DNA of 64,000 nucleotides from Viola odorata (GCA_963691705.1 OY829541.1:48194377-48258376), one strand, 5' to 3'; shown: positions 33,667 through 45,899, counted from the first letter of the stretch. Notes: a model not told the origin generated them from the letters alone. Made by a program: numbers and translations.

Positions 33667-33792
33667 AAAACGACGCCGTTTTTGGCAGGAGTTAAAACGG
33701 CGTCGTTTCCTTGGCCTCTGATGGGCTCAGGGCCCGTATCAAAACGGCGTCATTTGGTCCCATGGGCCTTGTCAAAACGACGCCGTTTTGAC
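33667..33792. repeat. Cluster of AAAACGACGCCGTTTT-type palindromes
   Basis: Near-palindromic ACGACGCCGT cores occur at about 33668, 33694 (inverted), 33740 (one base changed) and 33775. A related core lies near the other end of the inner element at about 31599. They lie just inside the B end of the hAT family. Confidence 0.8.
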
Positions 33793-35443
33793 AAGAGATC
33801 AAACCGGACAGTTTGGCAAAAAACCGACCGGTTCGCCGGTTTGCTAAAAATCGGCCGGTTCGTCCGGTCCGATCCGGGTCAGAGGCGCATCCGGTCAGAA
33901 AGCTAAATCGGACCGGAAAGCTGAAAATGGCCTGTCCGATTCTGATAACCGGGGTTAATACACCCCACAGTCCCAAATGTTTGCTATTTTATTTTAATTA
34001 GTCCCAAAAAAAAATTCTATTTTTATCGGTCCCAAACATTTTATACGTTAGTTTAATATAGTCCCAACTGTGAAAAAAAATATTAACGGAGACAAAACTC
34101 CTTTAGATTTTATTATTTTAATAATTTTACCTGACAATAGAGTTAAAATATAGAAATTAAGAAAATTATAATAAAATAGGGAAAAAATTTAAAAGTTTTT
34201 AAAAAAATATATAATAAAATAGGAAAAATATTTTTTTAAAATATAGAAAATTAAGAAAAATCTAATAAAATAGGAAAATTTGGTAAAATATTTTAAAAAT
34301 TCTAATAAAATAGGAAAAATATTTAAAAATATATAGGAAATTAAGAAAAATCTAATAATTTTTCTATATTTTCTTAAAATATATTTCCAAGGACAAAATA
34401 TGTAGGATCCACTGGATATCAGTTTCTCAACACAATTTCAAATCTTTCCACATTCTCTTTTAATTTCTCAAACATCTCAATTTATCATACAAATTCTCTT
34501 TTTATTTTTTTATTCTACTGCACATTCTTGGAAGAATGAAATACACAAATGTTATTCTTCACTGTTGCATATTCTCCATAATTTTCTAATGTTTAAAATA
34601 TGTTTCCTATTTTATTAGATTTTTGAAAACATTTTTCATATATTTTTTAAAATATTTTTCTTATTTTATTAGATTCTTTTAATTTTCTATATTTTTTAAA
34701 AAGTATGTTTCCTATTTATTAGATTTTCTTAAGTTTTTAAATTTTTAAAAAATATTTTTCCTATTTTATTTGATTTTTAAATTATTTTCCTATTTTATTA
34801 GAATTTTCTTAATTCCTATATTTTTTTTAAAATATTTTCTAACATGTGAAACCGAATTATCAGAAAAAATTATTAAATTTAACATAGTTTATTTCCGTTA
34901 ACTTTCTTTTTACAGATGAGATTATATTGAATTAACGGATAAAACATTTGGGACCGATAAAAATAGAATGACAAACATTGAGGTGTATTAACTCTTCGAA
35001 ACTAAGTCTCTGTCGGTACTTTATCACCAATGTGTAACAGAATGGTTGTTAAGTTATTAAGGATAAAAAATTATGGGTAAATTTTACACTGGGATTTTTT
35101 TTAGATATCTAATAAATTTTTTCTCAAATAATTGTTTAAAAAAAAGAAAAAAAAAAGTGGTTGATTTCAAAAATAAATTGTAAGTTATAGAAATTGAAAA
35201 GATATGACATAATAAGATAATTTCCTTTTAGTGTGGAAATAAGCTAATTGGGTGTGGAAATAAAGGCTTCCTTAATCAATTTTTTTTATATATTATCGTA
35301 TTTAGCAGAACAGAAATGTTACAAAATACCGGTTTTGTTATTGTTACTGCTTATTAATGTTATTATTATTACAACGGCAGCGAACAAAACAGAAATAATT
35401 AATCACATACACCAAATAAAACCACAGTAATTAATTTTAGATA

Positions 35444-36552
35444 TCAATCAAGATGATGCCACAAGAATGGAGCATCAGCATTCTGATCACTGCAATACAA
35501 GCAAGGATGTTGCTGCACAAATCCTTGTGAATTAAGGACTTCTCTTGCCATCATCACAACTTCTCTATTGCTCAATACTTTCCCCTCCAAATTCTTCTCC
35601 TCCTTAAAAACCATTTGCACTGCATTACTAAATGCCCCATAAGCCTTTTTCCCTCCCTGATTAGGGCTCATATCAGCAGAAGTCTCATTAGCTTGGCACC
35701 CACTCAACAAAACACCATCATCTTCCTTCACTAGTAGCTCTTGTGGTTCGAACAATCGGAACTTGAGGCTCGAATCGCCTCCGAACAATTCGAGCAAATG
35801 GGTTCCGATATCAGATGTGTGGATGTTTGTCAGTGATGAGAGATGGTGCAGAATGGATTGGTGTGGTATGACTTTAGCAGCAGCAGCAGATGGAGAATGT
35901 TTTGTGTCAGTTTCCAGATTGGAATGGATTAATGAATTGGGTCCTATCTGCTCTTTTTCTTTGTCAATTAGGCCACCACTGTGGCATGAATCTGATAGGA
36001 TTGTGAAACTTGCTCCCTTCGGCAACCTGTTCACCAATTGCCTAAAGTCCACATCTGCGCAGACGAATAGGTTGAAATACATTGTTTTATTCTAAATTAG
36101 TACAGACTTTTTACTTTGTGTGAACAAAATTAGTCTAAATTTAACGATATTTGTGATTCGTATATGAGTATAACAAGTGCTTTACCTGTAATGAGATTGA
36201 AGTCGCAGGGCACAATTGCCTCGTCCTGCCTAAAGGGATGTCCTGGGTTGACCGATGGAATCCTTGTTCCATGTCCACTGTAGTGGAAAAACAGAACATC
36301 CCCTGCTTCAGCTTGATCAACCATCCGACCAAGTGCATTCTTTATGTTAAGACCGGTGGGCAAGGCATCCGAACCTGGAGCATCGGTTAGGAGCTGTATA
36401 TGGGCAGAATCGAACCCGAACCGGTTGACCAGAAGGTCTTTCATAGCCAGAACATCATTGATGCAACCATGTAACTCGTTCTTGGTTTTTGGATAGTTGC
36501 ATCCAACCAAAACAGCCATCCTTCTCCTCTTCTGTGCAGAATTGTTCTCCAT
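35444..36552 (-). CDS. MC9: Type II metacaspase, metacaspase-9 orthologue (325 aa)
   Basis: Exons are 36552-36186 and 36054-35444; the phase-1 intron joins LIT to DVDFR. The first in-frame ATG at 36579 would add nine residues, but MENNSAQKRR fits the family start. The catalytic His is in FFHYSGHGTR (His94) and the catalytic Cys in DSCHSGG (Cys146). The Ca/acid-regulated linker is followed by the p10 part with LLSGCQANETSAD and HPCLYCSDQNAD. Length equals Arabidopsis AtMC9 (325 aa). Metacaspases are Cys proteases cleaving after Arg/Lys; AtMC9 acts at acidic pH, partly in the apoplast, and in xylem cell clearance. No signal peptide seen. The gene appears intact. Confidence 0.95.
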
Positions 36553-38054
36553 TTTCCTGTACAAAATGAAAACTAACAACGAGCAACAAGACTTTTTTAG
36601 ATGATTGATAAATGGTCTTTCATTTCAAATTTATAATTGGTTTAAATGTATAATTTATGCCTTTAGGAGTAGGTTGCACGTTAACCCTTTCTGTTCCTTG
36701 TATACAGAAGAAAGCCTATTATAATTGGTTTACATTAGTCTAAATTGATTTCTTTAATAATGTAAACTAATGGATGAACAAATTGATAAACAAGTAGAAA
36801 TACTTAATTGAATGGTTTTAAGCTTTTAATCTTGACTCCATGTTATGAGGACATGCTCTGATTATTTGGCCATCAAGAGTCATGTTAATCTTATGATTTA
36901 TCATTAATATTAGTAGCTAATTGGTTATCTACTAGTTGAAAAGTCTTAGATCCGAGTGCTGTTATTCCTATTGCTAGTGCCATATTTTGGAACAGAAGTG
37001 ACGTCCGTGGTTGAGATTATACTGCCTTCAAGCAATCAATTGCTTCTTACTTAGCTTTTTTTCTATTTAGATAAAAATTGATTTTGCTTCTCCCCAAAGC
37101 AAACCCTTCTCCTTTTATGAGGGCATCCACCGGCTAAATAGCTATTCGACGTTTAAAAGCAGCCAACATATGCGTAGTGTAATTAGTTCGACTCTCAGCA
37201 TAGTTGGTTCGGTGCTCTCATTCTCACTTCTTAAATAAGAGGTTGTTAATAAATCCGGCTGTAATGTAATTGATTCGATACTTTCACTTCTTAAATAATT
37301 CCTCCACAGATATCTAATCATTTACAAAAATAACACGTTTTCAAATGGTGTGAAGCCTCACACTTCTCTCCATCATATGATTTTCCATCCTCCTGCACTC
37401 ACTGCCTTACAATAAAAAAAACATCTTAAATCAAGACACTATGTTTTATCAAGGGTTGACACAATTCAATTTTACCTCAGAAATTACATATCATAGCACT
37501 GTAAACATTACATGCTCCATCATAGAGTGCTAATTCTAACAGCAAACACCAACTCTATCACACCTCTTAAGCCAAATCGATCAGCTTTGTTATCACATAA
37601 TTACACCAGGAAATATTACAAGCTGGCATACATGGACTTGTTCATACTAACCAAGTTGAATTCTAAAACCAGAACCAGTCAGTTATTGAACCGTTACAGA
37701 TACGATTATACTACATGCCGTTTATGCTAAGCTACTAAATCCATGAGGTTTTGAGGCATTCCAGCCAAAGGTGGCCTTTCGTGCCATTCCTCCAATGTTC
37801 AAAAAGCAGTTGTCAAAAGCATAACTCATTTTTGCTACTGAAGACTAAATTTACACCAAATATCAACACACATAATCACAAAATTAGATTTGCCATTTCT
37901 CGCTTCAGAGGAAAAGGGATCGAATGTACATGTATATGAAATGAATCATGTCTTCAGGAGTAAGAGAATGATTGCTAATGATATGAAAGACACTGAACAG
38001 AAGCATGCCTTATATACATACATCACATTACTTTAGAAAAGAAGAAGCAGGAAC
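36553..38054. other. Promoter of MC9 and 3' flank of the cupin gene
   Basis: AT-rich sequence without recognised genes. The right part (about 37500-38050) is probably the 3' UTR and downstream region of the cupin gene. Short plus ORFs at 37512-37939 have no support. Confidence 0.5.
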
Positions 38055-39284
38055 TTATGATAGATCTTTCCAAACATTAAAATCAGATGTCGTAGTGTTA
38101 TAGTTTATCACACTGTCTTGGCAGCCAATAAAGAAAGTAGTGTGCACGGCATCCACATTAACCAAAGCATGAGCTGTTCCCATTGGGCTAGTAGCAACAG
38201 CAACTTCATCTGCACCTACAATCACTTCAGCGTAACCTTCATCACCTCCCTGAAGGTTCTCCAGCTGCAATTGGATGAAAATAGAGATATAAGAGAAACA
38301 TAGTACAATGGACAAAGCATCCTTTCACTCAAACACATGCGTACTATTTTCAGCACAATTGTGATATATTCTCCTCTAGGTGAATTAGTATTACATCACA
38401 AGTTTTGTGCAAGGTAATATCAAAAAACAGGGCAGGTCAAATTCTGATTTTGATGCTAAGCAGCAGCATGTTAAGTCAGGAGCTGAGGATTATAAGACAA
38501 ACATAGTAACTAGCCAAAACTGAAAAACAGGCATAAGAGTGTCAGCACAGAGCAAATTGATGCAGCAAATAATGTAGTAGCATTGGGTAGTGAATTCTAG
38601 TAAATAATTACATGAAACATGGGATATCACATTGGAAATGAGATTCTGGCAGAAAAAAACACATAGTAATCATGGTACAAGGATGCTTAGAAAGATGAGA
38701 AAAATGTACTAATGCATACCCTAAAAAGAGTTTTTGCACCCCAGATGACAAAAGTTTCATTGCAACCATGGTGCCTGTGATTGCCCCTCAATCCACCAGG
38801 GCGGATTTCACCGAGATGAACCGAAGCACATGAAACAGCACCACCTGCGAGAAACAAACCAACAGCAAACAACAAGAAGAACTTTTACGATTAACTTATG
38901 GTAAGAAATACTAAAATAATTAAAGAAGAAATGGGTCGCCATGGAAAGACCTGGAAGAGCGGAATCGAGGGCGAGGGAAACAGGGTTGAGGAGCCAGCCA
39001 CGGTGGTCGCGGCGGATGGGAGAAGGGAGGAGGGTGGATTTGAATCTCACCAAGTTGGCCTTCTTGTCATCTTCCTGGGTCCATTGGGATTTGGAAGTGA
39101 GGTCATGAAGATGATGAATAGAGGGAGAGTAAGAGAATTGAACCCTGAGAATGAGCCAGGCTAGGAGGAGAAAGAAGAGAAGCAAGAAAGGGAGAGAATG
39201 CGGCTTCTTCAAGAAGTGCTTTAGGGATGAAATGATGTTCTGTAGCTGCTGCTGCTGCTCTGAATTCCTCCTAGGGTTTGCCAT
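38055..39284 (-). CDS. Membrane-anchored cupin-fold protein (222 aa)
   Basis: Exons are 39284-38951, 38844-38720 and 38264-38055; the sum is 223 codons with matching phases. The N-terminus is polar with a Gln run, followed by one hydrophobic segment at residues about 31-49 (LPFLLLFFLLLAWLILRV), which suggests a type II single-pass membrane protein. Exon 2 has a cupin-like metal-binding motif (GGLRGNHRHHGCNETFVIWG) and exon 3 continues the beta barrel (EVIVGADEVAVATSPMGTAH, then FFIGCQDS). RmlC-like cupins include isomerases and small-molecule binders; the substrate here is unknown. The gene looks intact and conserved in style with other plant genes. Confidence 0.8.
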
Positions 39285-39410
39285 TTCCTCAAGAAATGCG
39301 GATTATACTAGCTCCCTCTTCGCAGTTGGTCCAAATTCCAGAATAAGAACTAGGGAACCAGTGATGCTCTGTAGTAATTTCTAGAAAAATAATGGCAAAT
39401 AAATAAATAA

Positions 39411-39483
<73 letters not shown>

Positions 39484-40113
39484 CTAACAACTGATTAAAT
39501 TTTTTATCAATATAGTATTATTATTAAATAATCTTCTTTGTGGGTATATTAGTTTTTTTATATATATAAAATTAAAGTATTAAGAATATGTTGATTTAAA
39601 AATTATTATCTCTTACACAAGTTGCTTATTTAAGCATATGATGACACGTGTTTACCTAAAAATAAATAAAGTAATTTCCTTTTAATCAAAATGAAAAAGA
39701 AGTCTTTTTCAGAATTTTCCATCAACCATTTTTTAAAGGTCTCTTAAATTTTGACAATTACATGGAAAATGATGGAAAAAAACGTGTTTAATTTTTATTT
39801 TCTGTCCCTAATATTTTTTATTTGCAACATCATGGGCCATAAAAATAAAAAATGGACCCAAAAGACTGCAATATTGGGCCAAAATGCACAAGCCCATGAA
39901 TTAGTGGACCAGAGAAACCCACAATTACCTAAGTATACTACACTTTGATCCCTTAATTGAAATAAACTTCTAGCTACGAGACATATGGTTCGCTCATTCC
40001 GTCAGATTGGTTGAAACACATTATCTTTATCTGAATTAATACAGATCGTATCTAAACAAAAAATCGTTTCAACCAGTCGGAGGGGGTGAACAAATCCTCT
40101 AGCTATTGCGTTT
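39285..40113. other. Spacer between cupin gene and transporter gene, with TGGGCC motifs
   Basis: It contains the cupin promoter. TGGGCC occurs at about 39834 and 39875, and an inverted AGCCCA at about 39891; these resemble site II (TCP-type) elements. A long AT microsatellite lies at 39396-39481. No gene recognised. Confidence 0.5.
39396..39481. repeat. (AAAT)n followed by (AT)n microsatellite
   Basis: AAAT units pass into about 32 AT dinucleotides. This is a hypervariable simple repeat, likely unstable in length. Confidence 0.95.
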
Positions 40114-43100
40114 TTATACAATATCGTCCTCCCGTAGAGCTAGAAAAGGTTTGAAGGTCAACAGCAGCCCTACCACCTCGACCGCATTTAGGATGAAGAA
40201 GATCATGTGATTACCTGCTTTGCAGAAATGTTATGCAATCCATCAAAGTATTAAATAGTTCAAGCCAGAATTACAGAAAGACAAAGTAGTAAAAAAAAAG
40301 CGATTTTGCTGAAGAGAAGATCAATTCTTTCACAAGACCTGTTTTTCGTTCTCAGAGATCTATCAGCAGCCATAAAAACAAGAACAGGCCAGTTCATTAC
40401 TGTTTATAGGACCTTAGATAACGCTATCATATTTTTGATAATCTAATCGCCATAAAAAAAATTAAGTTCGGGATAAAGCGGGTATCGACTCATCATTTGG
40501 CATTGTAGAGCCCACCATGTATGATTCCATGAAGAACAAAACTTAATAGGTAATAATGAGAAATGTAATTTATGCAAGAGTTCTGCACCTGGCAAGAAGA
40601 AAGCATTTTGACGCTTTTGTGCCCATGAAAACCTGCCAATGCAGAAATCATATAATCTTAGATGAAATGAATGTGAAACCACAGGAATAAGAAAGAGCAA
40701 TCATTGAATTGACTACTCACAGAGAACCCCCTGCAGCAGGACCAACGGCTTTAAAAAGAGACATTGCAGACATTGAAATCCCATTTGCCGCTCCTCTCTG
40801 CTGTTGTGCCTACGATCGAAGTAGAGAAATTTAAAGCAGTTTACCAAATGTCACGCTGTGAAACTAGAAAAGAGAGTTACACTTACCACAGATCTATTTT
40901 GCAGAAGGAACAATCCAGTTGTTATTGATACCTACATTGGCAAGAATGAAAAAGGGATGGTCATATCCATGGTGGGCATCTTTCTCTAGCTAGAGTAAAT
41001 AGTGGCATCTGTATAACAAAACTCTCCGAGCAAAGCTCACTCCAACGCTTATAGCTAACTGAGATCTTCATGCTATGATAAAAATATAACAATAAACTAC
41101 CAGTTTGAGTATGCACTTACAGAGAGCACATTCTTCAGTACAGATGCACAATTGACCAATATCATGAGGACGAGACCTTTTAGCAACGCAATAAAGGGGT
41201 AACTAGACAGCAATGGTATGGTCAAGACCTTCACAAAAGGAAAAAGATCCGATAGTAAGTCGCAGAATCACATTGCAGGCAAGACAATGAGCTTAAACTG
41301 AGTTAAGTGCATACTGCTCCTACGCGAGACCATGACAGGACCTAAACGTCTCTCCACCACTGGGTATACAAATAGCTGGAAGAGTAGCAATCCAAAGCCT
41401 AGTAGTTCGCTCAACAAGAAGAGGAATGGTCAAATGAGGAAAAATAAAAGGTAAAATAAAATGTAATTCAGTGCCCTGCTATACATGCCACTAAACAGAG
41501 TAGGAAAATTGAATTGGGAGGCAAATATGCATAACATCTCATGAACGTCACATCAGGAAGAGAATGTCAACTTCATAGCGATAGAGATTCTAATCCAAGA
41601 CAAACACTAACAGGGCTATCGACTATATACCAGGCCATTAGGCCTATCCTCTTTACTGTTTTCCTAGCATTGCTCTATCCATTCTTAATCCTCCATTCTT
41701 ACTAGGACTAACAGCCCAAAATGAGAAAATCTGAAGTATGAGAGAAAAATAAATACCATAACTAGAAAAATAATTCACACAAGGGAAAACGAAGAAGGTC
41801 CAAATGAACAAGAAAACATGATGCATGCTACAAACAAGCCCTTTAAAAATCTTTTTGCACAAATTGTTTAACTTTCAACACCCCTTTCAGAACCTACCAC
41901 GTACAAAAACAGTCTCTCTTATTCAGCTCAAGCACTTTGACAGAAATATCTCAATATTTAACCACCAGTTAAAAATTGAGAAGGAAGTGCTTAAAGGAAC
42001 AACAACACAGATCAGCATTAATCTAACTATTTGCTTGTTGTAGAATAATAAATCAAACAACCATCACAATCTTTGAGTAGCATACAAACTGATACTCTTG
42101 AACATCTATAGAAAAGGTCAAAAAAAGTGTGCTTTTGGAGATCCACAAGGCATAGATGGTAACAGTAATATACGGCAGACATTATCTAAAATGAACTCAT
42201 CAAAGGTACCTCTGTGTATGCCATATCATGGAGCTGGAATACACAGTACACAGCAATAGATGAAAGTAAGGGCCAGTTTCTAAGAAGGCTTTGTTGAGAA
42301 GCTGGGAATTTTCCTTCAGCTCTTTGCACCCTTCCCTCCAAGTCAGGTGCATCATATGAGTCACTGGACTCTTTGTTGGTTCCTTTATGATTGTGAAGTG
42401 TCTCCTGTGCCAATCCACAATCTTTTAGGCTCCCTGTTGTTGTTAAAATTATCTTATACAAAGAAATTGCGACAAATGTAATGATAATATCAAATTAATA
42501 CATTAAAGACCCAAGAACGTAAGACTGAGTTTAAAACCACTAAATACCACACAAAGGGGGAGATTAAAAAGTGAAAACACCAGCCAGGGCCTGTCATGAT
42601 TCTTATACTGCTTAAAGAGATGCTATGGGATTACAAATTTGAGATGAGAAGAATAGCTGAAAGATGGAAAACACCATTCCAATGATCTGAGTGTTCCGGT
42701 GGTTCTTTAAATCTACTTAGTGCAACTTATGAACAGCAAAATAGATGATGTGATTAAAAAGAAATTTAAAAGAAGCCATTAAAAGTTTGAAGAGTTAAAG
42801 GAGAAAAAGGAAAGAATTTGAGACAGGACAAAGACATTCAAATGAAAATTCAAGTTTCGTACAGAAACATACCGGAAGGAAGCAACAAAGAACGAATACG
42901 CCAAGTGCAAAGAACGATATCAGCAGGCAAGGTAACAAGTATGGAAACCTGAATCCAAGATTAGGGAAATTGAGCATGAAAGAAGAATCAGACTGCTGGC
43001 AATAAAACACAAAAGTATACTAAAGTAATGCAGAGCAAGACCAATGCTTACCTCCCAAATAGAGAATCCTTAGAGAAAAGGTGTGGATATTTTTCAGCAG

Positions 43101-44954
43101 GCTACAACATTAAGTTTCCAAAAGCAAATAATAAATAAGTCGTCTGAGAGAGAATGATTTTTTCAAGAGTGATCAGCCTAAGCACAATATTACAAAAGAA
43201 AAAGAAAAAAAGGCAACGCAACAAGTAGCACCAAACTTCTCCCAAAAAGTCCAAGTAACTATTAGATCCTCTGGTCACTGAATTTAATAACAACCTACCT
43301 AGATCCACATATTTTAGTGAAACCTGTAGGAATAGTCATTATTTGAAGCATAATACTGAAAATCTAAAAGGTCAGAAGTTATAAAACCTGTACCTCTTAT
43401 ATTCAATCAGAGATACCTGTGTACGTTATACTAGTTTATCATGAATCTATCATAATATTGATATGACTTTCAGAATGATACAGAATCTTTACCTGTGCCA
43501 GAAAACCTCCAAGTGCCGGACCAATAACTAACCCAATGCCCCATGATGTGCTGACCTAAAATGATTATTTGCTCAACATTACAAATTGAGATGCATAATA
43601 CTAACAGAAGTATAATAGAATGAAAGGGAAGAGAGCTCTAACAATTGACATTCCCAAAGCTTGATATTCTTTACGACAAACTTCTGAAGCATATGCCTGC
43701 CAAGTTAAAAAATGTAAACTGCAGTCATAAGGTGATCAACAATGTCTGCCATTCCACTGCCACTTTAAACATAAACCACTTAACCGAAGCTTAAAAAACT
43801 ACCATCAAATTAGTTACTGAACAAAAATCCATCATCCCAAGTAAGAAAAGTACCCTCATTGGACCAAGTATGCCACACAAGCTTCCAAGAAGAAACCTCA
43901 GAGAAATTGCCATCCAAAAGCTTGTGCTAAAACCAAAAAGCGTGTTGAATACTACCCTGAAACAAAAGAGAAGAAAAGCAGATGGTTATACTCTTCTATG
44001 CTTTGCAGATTAACCTGCACAGTTTCATTGATGAAAAAAGTTACATGTATGGCAGAGATTGGGTTGTACTAACACTGCAAGTGCGCCAATCATAATAACA
44101 GGTTTTCGACCATATCGATGAGCAATCATTCCCCATAAAACAGAAGTCAAAGCCCTTCCAAACATAAATGCAGACCCTTCAAGCAGCGAATGATAAATAA
44201 ATAAGGACCTCAAACAAAGCATTGAAGGTAAAAGACCATCGACATAGACATCATATGTATAGGAAAGAGTCTCACCAACATAGCCAGCATAGTAGCCAAT
44301 ATCTTCCTCCCTTTTCGCAATATGGAAGTCCCTAACCTGTAAAAAATATAGCGATTCCAGTCGTACAACAGCATAGAAAATATCATATTTTACTACAATC
44401 AACTATAGAACCAAACAAAATCCAAATTTAGCCACAATATGGTTGAAGCACAGATAAGCTCTAATGTCCATTCATGCAGTATACTTATGGTTATATGCAT
44501 AAAAGAGCCATCACATATCATTGTCAAGGGGCAACTGTTTCATTATATTTCTTTTCTTCCCTGTCTCAAAACATTTAAAAACTACAAAAACAGATTTGAA
44601 CATTTTAAAGCTTATTAATCAATTGGTTTGGCCTAATCAGACAGACAACATGAAAAAATCTTCTACAACAGTCGGCTTACCATGAAATAGAGGAAAGGAA
44701 AAAGAGAGGATATGGGCAAAGCTGCAAACAGATGGAGATAAAAGCACATTAAAGTCTGTGTCCTACTTGCAGTTGGTAAACAAAAGACCAGAATTTAGGA
44801 AATGACCTGCACAAAGGACCACAATCCACACATAGAATAAATGTTTAAAAGGGATGCCAAGGTTGGTTTCTTTCAAAGAATCAATCTTGCAACCTGGGCA
44901 ATCTTCATACTTGTGCTTCAACAACAACTCTCTCATCCCATTCTCCTCCTCCAT
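40114..44954 (-). pseudogene. Zinc-induced-facilitator-like (ZIFL) MFS transporter gene, probably damaged
   Basis: Seventeen exon pieces align with ZIF1/ZIFL proteins: 44954-44807, 44721-44681, 44336-44276, 44176-44074, 43956-43854, 43696-43643, 43555-43493, 43101-43052, 42948-42873, 42404-42210, about 41744-41698, 41398-about 41316, 41228-41121, 40931-40887, 40809-40721, 40632-40589 and 40214-40114. Landmarks are CPGC near residue 19, GRALTSVLWG...RYGRKPVI (the usual Asp of ADRYGRK is His), STSWGIGLVIGPALGGFLAQ, and the end ILNAVEVVGLLLTFKPFLAL. Two defects: exon 11 lacks the S-x-S-x-x-x-VG...AISG segment after KNGGL and runs into a stop, and exon 12 seems to have lost two bases before its donor. 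ZIFL proteins move organic ligands or K+/auxin-linked cargo across vacuolar or plasma membranes. A divergent functional gene is not excluded. Confidence 0.85.
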
Positions 44955-45356
44955 CTTTACTAGCCGTCTTTGCTTGCTCTTCTCTTCTGGGTAGGAAAGC
45001 ACAAGACACAAACTTTCACTTCAATTTCAGCCTCTTAAGCACTACTTCCTCTTCATCCGGAGCACGGACCAACCAGGCTCTACCAGTCAACAGAACACTT
45101 GCCACTTGCACCAACAACCCACCTAATTTTCTCTCTCTCATTAAACTAAACCCTTCTTTCTTTATCTCCGTCGGGCACTCAAGTGACGTCGACGGAATCA
45201 TTAAACCCTTTTTCATTTCTTGAATTATTAATTGCCTTCAGTCTGCTGTTTCATTTGCTGAGCGGTGCTTGCTCCCGCTCTCATTCGTAGGCAAAGTCCC
45301 CGTTTGGGGTTCTGGTTCTACTTGGGAAAGTCATTTCCCAAGTAGAAAATCAACTA
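44955..45356. other. Promoter side of the ZIFL gene
   Basis: It holds the 5' leader of the ZIFL gene. Nothing else is recognised before the pogo-type element. A minus ORF at 45016-45216 lies in the leader and has no family. Confidence 0.4.
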
Positions 45357-45667
45357 CAGTTAAACCTATAAATGAATGCTTTTGGGACCAGTAAAAAATA
45401 TTCGTTTAGTGAGTTTATTTATTTATCGATAAATGAATATATTATTCATTTATCGATAAATGAATATATTATTCATTTATCGATAAATGAATTTTTATTC
45501 ATTTAGATAGTATTTTTACATTTTTATTTTTCGTATGATTATTTATTTTACATTTAATGTACAAATACGTATATAGACTATGTACATGCATCATGTACTT
45601 ATAAGATTCTATGTATGGAATACTTAGAGTCTAAATACATGCAACATGTACTAATAATGCAATATAG

Positions 45668-45847
45668 AGTCCAAATGTGTCATCAAAAGAAGCCTTTCAA
45701 GCAGTAATCACCCTACGAAACTATTTACTACAGCAGGAGCAGAATATTCCAGAAGTTGTGTTTGCACTAGAAAAAGTCGCAGATGTGATGCATTTTGGTG
45801 GAAGGAAAAAACAAACAACTTTAGACGCTTTTTTTGTGAAGAAATGA
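45668..45847 (+). pseudogene. C-terminal tail of a pogo-type transposase
   Basis: An open segment without a start codon, between TAG (45665 region) and TGA (45845-45847). It reads ...EAFQAVITLRNYLLQQEQNI, then VFALEKVADVMHFGGRKKQT and TLDAFFVKK. The QTTLDAFF sequence fits the PCNA-interacting (PIP) box Q-x-x-[ILM]-x-x-[FY]-[FY], as described for Drosophila pogo transposase. The DNA-binding and DDE parts are missing, so this is a deletion derivative of an autonomous element. Confidence 0.7.
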
Positions 45848-45899
45848 CTTCTTGTACGAACATTGTTGATTGGAAGAAATATTTTTGTTTTTAGGATAA

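Larger units (their letters stand above)
31018..33953. mobile_element. Non-autonomous hAT element (outer copy)
   Basis: It is flanked by the 8-bp duplication GTTAATAC (31010-31017 and 33954-33961). The left end is CAGTGTTATCAGAACGGGAC and the right end, inverted, is CCCGGTTATCAGAATCGGAC, sharing GTTATCAGAA. Both ends are rich in CCGGTT/AACCGG words, typical subterminal binding-site clusters of hAT elements. Without the inner element it is about 1.34 kb, with an AT-rich 142-bp tandem repeat in the middle. No transposase is encoded. Confidence 0.85.
30694..35271. mobile_element. Foldback element, copy 2, split by a hAT insertion
   Basis: The ends GGGAGCCTTTATTTCCACAC (30694) and, inverted, GGAAGCCTTTATTTCCACAC (ending 35271) match the family of copy 1 at 24571-26410. 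The left arm covers 30694-31017 and resumes at 33954. The right arm covers about 34380-35271. The interior has the same TCTAATAAAATAGGAAAATA repeats. Position 31018-33953 is foreign DNA (hAT), inserted in the left arm at GTTAATAC. The flanks share TTAAT but no exact target duplication was established. Confidence 0.8.

Noticed and set aside
45296..45356. CCGTTTGGGGTTCTGG start and similar TTTGGT words at 46165 and 49125 as ends of a larger transposon enclosing 45.3-49.1 kb
   Set aside because: The words are short and common near plant MITEs; no consistent inverted ends or duplication could be shown.
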